This document shows positions 1 to 8,534 of a stretch of DNA of 29,127 nt, piece by piece; position 1 is the first letter of the stretch, and every line of letters begins with the position of its first letter. The stretch is from Hypsibius dujardini (Eukaryota > Tardigrada > Eutardigrada > Parachela > Hypsibiidae), in assembly GCA_001579985.1 (NCBI GenBank), contig LRSR01005284.1, positions 1 through 29,127 on the forward strand. The letters run 5' to 3'. The translations under genes and the position numbers were made by a program. Under the pieces are notes generated by a model, which was not told the DNA's origin, did not search any database, and worked only from the letters and a program-made list of their open reading frames with translations.

Positions 1-16
1 TGTTTAAAATGTTTTA

Positions 17-307
17 GAACAGCTTGTGTCTGGAGCGAGCTTGTGTCTGGAGCGAGCTTGTGTCTGCAACGAGCTTGTGTCTGTAACGAGCTTGTGTCTG
101 GAGGGAGCTTGTGTCTGTAACGAGCTTGTGTCTGGAGGGAGCTTGTGTCTGCAGCGAGCTTGTGGCTGCAGGGAGCTTGTGTCTGTAAGGAGCTTGTGTC
201 TGCGGGGAGCTTGTGTCTGTAAGGAGCTTGTGTCTGCAGCGAGCTGGTGTCTGCAGCGAGCTTGTGGCTGCAGGGAGCTTGTGTCTGCAGGGAGCTTGTG
301 TCTGCAG
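17..307. repeat. 17-bp minisatellite (GAGCTTGTGTCTGnnnn)
   Basis: About 17 head-to-tail copies of a 17-bp unit whose last four bases vary (GAGC, CAAC, TAAC, GGAG, CAGC). The array lies in the metalloproteinase intron downstream of exon 3, starting about 50 bases past its splice donor. Long open frames through it on both strands are repeat artefacts. Confidence 0.9.
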
Positions 308-357
308 CGCTAAGAGAACACTTTCTCCAGGGAGCCTGGGAAGTTTGAGTGCTGTAC

Positions 358-1989
358 CTGTGGTGCTCCACTTGCTGCCTTGAAGAGAAAAGCGTTTCAC
401 GCGGGAGAGTTTCTGTAAGAACCGCTTGACCCGCTGCGACTCCTTCGAGCTATTATGCGCCAAAATGTCCGGCACTCCGCAACGTGGCAAGTTCATGACT
501 TTGATGGTTGGTTCGTCCATTTCGCCTGCAACGAGCATTTGTGCAAACATTTGTGGCACATTTACGGGAACAATCGCTTATCACATAATCTTTTGTCTCC
601 CTGGGGCTCGATTAGTTCAATACGATTTACGGAATTTATTTTTTATCAAACTTTTATTTATAAAACTTCGCCTGCAAGAGCGTTCCTTTATGCCCAAAAA
701 ACATATTAACAATGGTGATCATCTCATGAGAGAACATGGATTATTAACACGCGCTCGCAGTCGCAGATTCGATGTGTTCATTTATATTTAGTTTTGTTTA
801 AATATCTTCTCCGAATTTAATAAAATTAAAAATATATATTTAAATTGCCTGGCGAATCGTATTTAAATAAGATTCCGGGCCATTTAAAAGAAGAAAGACC
901 GATTTTAACCATTAAAAATATGACTTTGAATTAAAATTGCTTATGATTTTAATTGTTTTGGCCCCATTTAATTTAAATTAAATTATATATGGGCACGTTT
1001 TTTACCTCGATTTTAAATAAAATTAAAATCAATTTTATAAAAATAAAAAGGCCGTTTTTGGCCATTTTAAATATTATTTTAAATAAATTTAAACAACACT
1101 TCATTTTATGTGCCAAATATTTTCATGAAGCTTCTCACAAGACACACAGAATCATGAGACCCACAGAGTCATGAGACCCACAGAGTCATGTGACCCACAG
1201 AGTCATGTGACCCATAGAGTCATGTGACCCATAGAGTCATGAGACCCATAGAGTCATGAGGAACTCAGAGACAGTTCTGGTTCATCAAACCAAAAACTAA
1301 ACTTCTCAGAGGGAACAACCGAGGTTTTACCGTCAGGTTCAGCAGAGACGACTAAACGTAACGACAGTTGGCCTCACCGGTTTGTCCGAGACCAGCAAAC
1401 TTCTGGAAGGCCTTCAGTGCCTCCACGATGTTGGAATACGAGTAGAAAGCTTGCGAGGCAACTTGAGCAACTGGCTTGAGGTAGCCGTAACGTGTCAGGT
1501 ACTGCTGCAAACACACACACACAAACACACAAAACGAAGAGATTATATAACATTGCATCTGCATTAAAGAAACCCAAGACGCGGCACCAAACGTCCCCCG
1601 CCACCGACTACGACGGTGTACCCCGACTACGACGGTGTACCCCGACTACGAAGGTGTACCCCGACTACGACGGTGTACCCCGACTACGACGGTGTACCCC
1701 GACTACGACGGTGTACCCCGACTACAACGGTATACCCTGACTACGACGGTGTACACCGACTACGACGGTCTAAACCGATTACGACGGTGCACCCCGACTA
1801 CAACGGTGTGTACCCGAGTATACCGAGCGAGACGGACAGGTCTCCCGAAAGCCGTCTTACCGAAGCCTGGTATTCCGTGCGGATCGGCGCCGCCAGCAAC
1901 AGCGCAGGGATGAGGATGGCCACGACGAGCGTTAATCCGCAGCGGTAGGTGGTCGTCGTCGTCCATCGTCCGCGGCCAGAACCCACCAT
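358..1989 (-). CDS. Matrix metalloproteinase (matrixin), N-terminal three coding exons, 3'-partial at left edge
   Basis: Secreted zinc endopeptidase precursor of the MMP family, which cleaves extracellular matrix; only the pre-pro region lies in the window. Exons read on the minus strand: exon 1 1989-1861 (43 codons), exon 2 1504-1378, exon 3 525-358. All junctions are GT-AG and the phases (0, 1, 1) agree. Exon 1 encodes a signal peptide with hydrophobic core LTLVVAILIPALLLAA. Exon 2 encodes the peptidoglycan-binding-like propeptide (YLTRYGYL, then ALKAFQKFAGLGQTG). Exon 3 encodes the cysteine switch PRCGVPD (residues 99-105; Cys101 would ligate the catalytic zinc) followed by two RVKR furin-type sites and the start of the mature enzyme (GSKW). 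The zinc site and any hemopexin domain must lie left of base 358. Alternative: the exon 2 acceptor could shift 3 bases to 1501. The start is chosen because it opens the signal peptide. MMP identity is certain; the subtype is not. Confidence 0.87.
526..1377. other. Metalloproteinase intron 2, AT-rich
   Basis: Intron between the TG and EMDE codons of the propeptide. Roughly 780-1110 is strongly AT-rich with many TTTAAAT and AAATTAAA strings. No exon or other gene is seen in it apart from the 17-bp repeat listed separately. Confidence 0.6.
1151..1262. repeat. 17-bp tandem repeat (AGTCATGAGACCCACAG)
   Basis: About six to seven consecutive 17-bp units differing at one or two positions (GAG/GTG, CAC/CAT), inside metalloproteinase intron 2. 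It has the same period as the array at 17-307 but an unrelated sequence. Confidence 0.85.
1603..1805. repeat. 19-bp minisatellite (GACTACGACGGTGTACCCC)
   Basis: About ten tandem 19-bp copies, increasingly diverged toward the right end, filling much of metalloproteinase intron 1 just downstream of the exon 1 donor. Plus-strand open frames here (YPDYDGVPRLRR-like) come from the repeat. Confidence 0.9.
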
Positions 1990-2703
1990 AGTGCATCACC
2001 ACAGACGGATCAACAACAACGCACGATGTCGGCGGCCGGGGCACCGTTTTATGGGTGTCGCCGCAGCACAGATGATGAGACACGAAGAAGGGCTAAGTGC
2101 TCGCATGTTGCTGACTGGAAGTCATCGCGAAGGCAGAAGAGGAGGAACCGAGTTGTTGAATAAAGAATAAGATTAGCGACTTAAATGGGGAGAAGCGCTC
2201 AGACGGGAGAGGTCGTTGCTATATTGGGGCATGGCACATCAAAGAGCTCGATGTAATACATTGTACATAGAGAGCATTTTAGAATATAATTACGAAAAAA
2301 GTAAGGTAAAATGAGGTTTCTCGAGTACGCGTGTGCTGGATGGACTGAGGTGTTGGTGATGTTGCAGCTGTGTGTGGGTGTTGCATTGTCCGGCTGACAA
2401 TGATTGCCGGACGGAGAGGGAGCGAGAGAGGTCGCACATACAGACACACAGGCAGCTGCAATTGAACTGCCACAAGAAATGGACACCGCGCGAGAGTCGG
2501 TCTGCCGCTATGATGTGAAGCTTTGCAGTTTCCCTGATGCGCTGAGGTCCGGCCTTGACTTGATATATAACAAGAGCTGACATGCGACCCACGCTCAGAG
2601 GGTTGTTGCATCGCGCGCGCACGCTCTTTGCGTCATTCCACCCCCAGACACAGAGAGACCGCGAACCGTCCCATGGTACTGTCAGTTAAGGGAGCAGCTC
2701 TAT

Positions 2704-3110
2704 AGTGCAGAGAGGGGTATGGGCAGTGCAGAGAGGGGTATGCGTAGTGGAGAGAGGGGTATGGGCAGTGCAGAAAGGGGCATGGGTAGTGAAGAGAAGG
2801 GTATGGACAGTGGAGAGAGGGGTATGGGTGATGCAGAGAGGGGTATGGGCAGTGGAGAGAGGGGTATGGGCAGTGGAGAGAGGGGTATGGGCAGTGCAAA
2901 AAGGGGTATGGGTAGTGAAGAGAAGGGTATGGGCAATGGAGAGAGGGGTATGGGTGGTGGAGAGAGGGGCATGGGTGGTGGAGAGAGGGGCATGGGTGGT
3001 GGAGAGAGGGGCATGGGTAGTGAAGAGAAGGGTATGGGCAGTGGAGAGAGGGGTATGGGTAGTGCAGAGAAGGGTATGGGTAGTGGAGAGAGGGGTATGG
3101 GTATGAGAGG
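2704..3110. repeat. 21-bp minisatellite, GGAGAGAGGGGTATGGGCAG-like
   Basis: About 19 copies of a 21-bp, purine-rich unit. Because 21 is divisible by three, every frame stays open and gives heptad-repeat pseudo-proteins (GERGMGS on plus, PLPIPLS on minus). No splice or codon evidence supports a gene here. Confidence 0.9.
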
Positions 3111-3566
3111 TGTTACCCTGACGGATTGAAATCTTCTTTGGCCCCGTAGGCCATTCACGATGGGAGGCTTTTCTTGACGGACCACAAACCAGTCAGTGCT
3201 GTTGTAGCAGTTTCCCAAAAAAACTGGAAACTCGTGAGTTTAAAGCAATCTTGTGCTTGTAATTCTCGGAACCCTCAAACTTGTCAGTGTTTTTTTCCAG
3301 GACCTCAGCGATCTTTTGGCGAAAGGAGCTTGAGCTTGAAAAGTTCCCAAAAGAACCTTTAATTAAACTAACGAGTTTCCTTCTTTTGGAAGCTGTTAAA
3401 AAGCACTTTTTTCTTGGGAAATTTGGAAGCTGAACCGCATGGAAACTCGAAAATCACCCAAAGTTCTCATGAGTTTCAGGATTACGATAGCATTGATTCC
3501 AGATACCCCCTCCCCCGCCCCATGCAGTCCCTGAACTAAGGGAAGAGGCTGAAACTCATAACTCGT

Positions 3567-3748
3567 ATGATTACAGTCAACGACAAGATTGAGTACACTG
3601 GATGGTCCGGGTTATGGGCAAAAGGGGCGGGGCAGGGGTGATTTTCAACCAATCCATCAATCAACCACCTGATCACCCCCTGCTCCGCCCATTTTGCCCA
3701 TACCCCGGACCCTCCAGTGTACTCAATCTTGTCGTTGACTGTAATCAT
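3567..3748. mobile_element. Fold-back / long-TIR MITE, copy 1
   Basis: Inverted repeat. The left arm starts ATGATTACAGTCAACGACAA and the right arm ends with its reverse complement; the arms pair with few mismatches for about 70 bases around a small loop. A second member of the family sits at 11714-11949. No coding capacity. Confidence 0.8.
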
Positions 3749-3954
3749 TTGCTGGGAATGAAAGTTCTCCAACTGGCGGTGTTGTCTCCATTCCCCAAAC
3801 ACGTCCCAATCTCATGAATGAACGACTCCGACAATTATGACGGACCGTGGGCCGTAACGCGGTTGTCTACTCGCTCCGTTTAAATAATTAAAAAAGATAA
3901 TCTCATCACTCGGTAAAAATCGAACATGAACGCTGATAACTACAAATCGCCACC

Positions 3955-4052
3955 CAAAGGTCACCCAAAGGTCACCCCAAGGTCGACGTACAATCACATC
4001 GAATAAAGGTCACCCAAAGGTCACCCCAAGGTCGACGTACAATCACATTGAA
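3955..4052. repeat. Short tandem duplication (two copies, about 56-bp period)
   Basis: A block beginning AAAGGTCACCCAAAGGTCAC and running to CACATCGAATAA appears twice in a row with one C/T difference. It contains nested GGTCACCC sub-repeats. It lies just downstream of the WASHC2 stop. Confidence 0.8.
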
Positions 4053-4116
4053 TAAATACAACGTTGACAGCTACAATTTGCAGCACTTCTCCCCCGCACA
4101 ATTCACCGCTTTGTCT

Positions 4117-7100
4117 CTATCCAAACAAGTCCCCATCACTGTCCTCGTCATCGTCAAACAAGGCCGGCTTCTTCCCCTTCGAGCCAGTCAAACCACCCCC
4201 AGCCGACGGCTTGGCCTTCACCGGTTCCACGGGCAACGGCGGCGGTCCGAACATGTCGTCATCATCGCTGTCCAACACCGCGGCCGACTTCTTCGTGGTG
4301 GCCACACTCGGCCCACCTCGTTCCATATCAAACACACTCGAGGATGTCGTTCTCGGCTTGACGACCGCTGACTTCAGGACACTCTCCAGACCCCGTGTGA
4401 CGGTCGGAGTCACGTCGCTATCTTCCACTTCCGTCGGTCCGCTGCTCAACGGGTCAATCGGCGGAGCTGATCCCGCATTCGCACGCAAATCAAAGATGCC
4501 ACTCTTACTGATGCCTGCCTTGGTCTTGCTCGGTGGGTGCTGCTTCGCCTTCGCGGCCGGCGCTTTCACCTTGGAACTCCCAAAGAGGTCCTCATCCGAG
4601 TCGTCGTCCTCAAAGAGCGAACCACCGCGTTTCTGCAGCGAATTCTGCGAACTACTGAGGGAGGAGGAAAAGGACAGCGGCGGTGGTTCCGGCACCTGCG
4701 AATGAGAAAGTTAGTTAATAGCCAGCCGCCGAGGAACAATTGAGTATGGAATTCAAATCTGAATCCAGTGGAATGAACTGGAAATGGAAGAAACTATGAT
4801 TCCACAATGCAATTCCAATCAAATCGTGACTCGAATTGGATTACATGAAACTCAAATTGGGAATTCGAAGGGGCATTTCTCCCGGCCAATGCAATTTGAC
4901 CTCATTCCACGTTTCAGACCATTCCACGATTCTATTCCAGCAGTGTCGCTTTGGCATGGAGAACACCACTCCAATGGAATGGGTGGATGGACACGGCCCG
5001 CAGGGCTCAGCTCAACTGAACTGGAATTGGGGGAATTGGGATACCACTATAAAACTCCAATTCCAGCTGAAACTCGAATTTGGAGTAAATAAAAACTCCA
5101 TTTACGAATTCAAATGGGCATTCCACCTATGGAATTTTATTTCGTTCCACGTTTCAACCCTTCCCGAGACTTCCATTCTAGTCACGTCCTTACGGAATGG
5201 AGAAGACCACTCCAATCCACTCCAGTGGAATTGGAATGATCTCATATGGAATTAGAATTGGAATGATCTATATGGAGTTGGAATTCGAATCTTTTATGGA
5301 GTTGGAATTGAAATGATCTTTTATGGAATTGGAATTGGAATGATCTCATATGGAATTGGAATTGGAATGGTCTCATATGGAATTGGAATTGGAATGATCT
5401 TAGATGGAATTGGAGCTGGAATGATCTCAAATCCTTACCTGCGAAAGCGGTTCCTCGGCGGAGTCCGGCAGTGAGAAGACCGGAATGCGTACGACCAGTG
5501 GCGAGGGAACTTTGGCCGTCGATGTAGTCGAGGCTGATGGAGTTCGGGTGCTGTTTTCTCCCACAACGTCCGAATCCAACGACAGCGGTCCTGTAACTTC
5601 AGCTCGAGCACTGTGAGGCGCTGGAGTGTCGTCTTTCTTCAGTTCCAATACAGCAGGCGAACCGATCACGCCAAGTTCGACCGGTCGACCGGGAGCTCGC
5701 TGCGGAGCGATGGGTCCTCGCGGTTCGGTGGGTTTGGGTGAGGCGCGTTTGGCGGCCGTTTCTGGCTCGTTGAATTCGTCATTCAGGTCGGGGGAGGGAG
5801 TTTTGATGGGTATGCCCGGGAGGGCGGACGCGGTTCGTGATCGTGCGTTCGCGGCGTCGGCTGCGGGAAAGCTCATCGGTCGAGAAGGGTCTGAAATGGC
5901 GTCTGCAACACAAATCAAGTTCAAACGAACATATCAAATAGTGTTCAGTCAGTCAGTCAGTCAGGTGGTATGGGTGGTAGAACAACAGATGAACATCCGA
6001 TAGCTACTGTAGAATTCTGATCAACTGGTGCTACTGCGCAATCAGCTCAGTCAAAAGAGACCGGAGCTGATTGACTGCAAAAATGTACACCACAAGACTG
6101 CACGTGCTTGATCGTCTACATTCTCGCTACAAATTGTGTGAGAATCGGGTGACTGATTACTTGATTGAAGCACTTCAGGGTTTTCGGCCCGTCGGACCTA
6201 ATTTACTGGAGAGGGTCCAAGAATCAGCTTCAGTTGATCGAAATTCTACAGCTACTGTAGTTACCTTCGTGCCGTGTTATGGTGTCTGAACGTTCCGGTG
6301 ACTGACGGAGTGGGACTCCCTCCTCCTTCTCAGCACGTTTAACCGCCGTGTTGGGTTCCTCCGAAGGCGACTGACGGTCCTTCCGCTCCACCACGGCTGG
6401 TGCAGGAACCGCTTGAGCCACCACAACCGCCTCCTTCTCGGGCGATTTCTCAGACTCCACATTCACATCTCGCCCTTCCTCCCCCTTCACCACATCCCCC
6501 GGCGGCGTTGGCGATCCCAATTCAGCAACCGGCTTCACCACGGGACTTCTCCGTGCCGGTGGCACCGGACGCTTCGCCGGCTGTGGAGCTTCCGCCTGAA
6601 CGGTGACCGACGGCGGCGGTGTCCAGACAATGGGTGAGGAGACTTCCTCGTGGTCCTCGAAGATGGTCGGCGGTTTGTTCAGTGAGCCGAACGATCCCGA
6701 CCGCGACGGGGGAAAAGCTTTCGGGGTGGGTTCCATCACAACGGCGGGCGGTTCCATCGACATCGGGGTCGCGGTTCCGCTGGCGGGACTGGGAACAGTG
6801 CGTCGAGCTCGGGGAGCCGGCGGCGGTGGTTTGACTACCGTCTCCACTTTCGACTTTTCCAAATCGGTCGTTGCGTCCTCAGTCGGTGATGGCGGTGATT
6901 GAAGATTGGTTGGGCTTGGTGTTTCCGTCAGGCCGGGAAGCTTCCACTTCATCGGACCGGCAAGCATTCGCGGTGGAGCCGTTTTCGGCAGGGGTTCGAG
7001 CTGGGGTTCAGCGAATTCGACGCTTCCGCTGCGACCGTCTTGCCGTTGGTAGGACACGTCCTCGTGGAGTGGTCCGCCACCGCCTGAAAACGAACAGACA

Positions 7101-8464
7101 GGGTTTTCGGGTATAAATGAATGGTCTGCCTGCCTGCCGGCGTCTGATCATCAACAGCTGGCTGAGAAACTTGCCAGTCGTTGATTGATTTGGTGTAGTA
7201 TGGGCAAAGCATGACTGAATTTGGTGCCACAAGGCACGCCTAACATTGCCAGGTTGGCCAGTGAACGGTCAATTGATTGGTTGATTGACTAAAGTGAACA
7301 TTGATTTGCGAAAGGTTAATCGATTGGTTGCTTGACTAAAGTGCACACTGATTTGCGAGAGGTTGATTGATTGATTAACTAAAGTGCACACTGAAATGCG
7401 AGAGGTTGATTGATTGGTCAAGCCGAAACATTGCACTTAACTGGCCAAAGTATCAATCAAATAGGATAAAAATAAGCTATAGTATTCCTAATTTATCTTC
7501 CACGTGAAGCTACAATCAGAAAAGCAACTTACCAACAACGTCAACAACTTCGGAAGGGAGGGTTGACGTTTCAGGCATAGCAGCAGCACTCGTTTTCACA
7601 TTAACGGACCGCTTGACTTCCGGTTTCCTTTTCGAAAACAAATCTTCATCGTCCGAACCTTCCGCACTGCTGTCAAACAACACACTGCTTGTCTTCTTTT
7701 CTGAGCTTTTCACTTGAGGAACCGGCGCCGCACTCTCCGACGTCTTCTCTTCCGCTGCATCTTTCTTGACCGATGCAGCAGTCAGTCCGGGCAACTGCCA
7801 TTTCTCCGCCGGCTTCGCGGAAGCTGCACTCGCGTCAGACGGTTTCCCCACCGCTTGGGCCACCGGCTCCTTCGGTTTCCCCACCGCTTGGGCCACCGGC
7901 TCCTTCGGTTTCCCCACCACCGATGGCGTCGGCTTCTTGGCGGAAAACAAATCCTCTTCCTCATCACCGTCGTCGAAGATGGACGCCGGCACTTTCGTTT
8001 TCGTTTTAGTGGCTAAATCGGGCTTGTTGACGGACGAGACGGATTCCGTTACGGACACAACGGAGGATGTTCGAGACACCGGCTTGGAGGGCTGTTGTTT
8101 GGGTTTGGTGCTGAAGAGGTCGTCCTGATCGTCGGAATCGTCATCGAAAATGGCACTAATCGGTTTGGTCTTCGATGCGGCGTTGAAAACTGATGAAGAC
8201 GATGATGCAGTGGGAGCTGCCGCGACAACGGATGGTTTTACAACAGCTTTTGGTGGTGGAGACTCAGTTTCAACGGGAGTCAATGGCGATGGTTGTCTAA
8301 AATAAGTAAAACAGAAGCGTTTGGTCTACTGTGAACTATAGTACACTCCCATTTGTCTGTTAGACCAATACAGCAGTATCCTTGATTCGCATTAGCTAAC
8401 TGCCTGTCTGCCTTTGTCAAAGCCCAGCTCAGTATGTCTGTCTGCCTGACGGTCTACCTGCACA

Positions 8465-8534
<70 letters not shown>

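Larger units (their letters stand above)
1990..4116. other. Intergenic region between the metalloproteinase and WASHC2
   Basis: This 2.1 kb lies upstream of the metalloproteinase start and downstream of the WASHC2 stop, so it should hold the MMP promoter and the WASHC2 3' end. I see no clear TATA box for the first, and no AATAAA on the minus strand close to the WASHC2 stop. Recognisable contents are the 21-bp minisatellite, the fold-back element and a short duplication, listed separately. Confidence 0.6.

Noticed and set aside
17-307. CRISPR-like direct repeats
   Set aside because: The 17-bp units are contiguous with no unique spacers, lie in a eukaryotic intron, and have no cas genes nearby.
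2700-3218. Open frames with MGSGERG or PLPIPLS heptads
   Set aside because: They are translations of a 21-bp minisatellite, which stays open in all frames because the period is a multiple of three.
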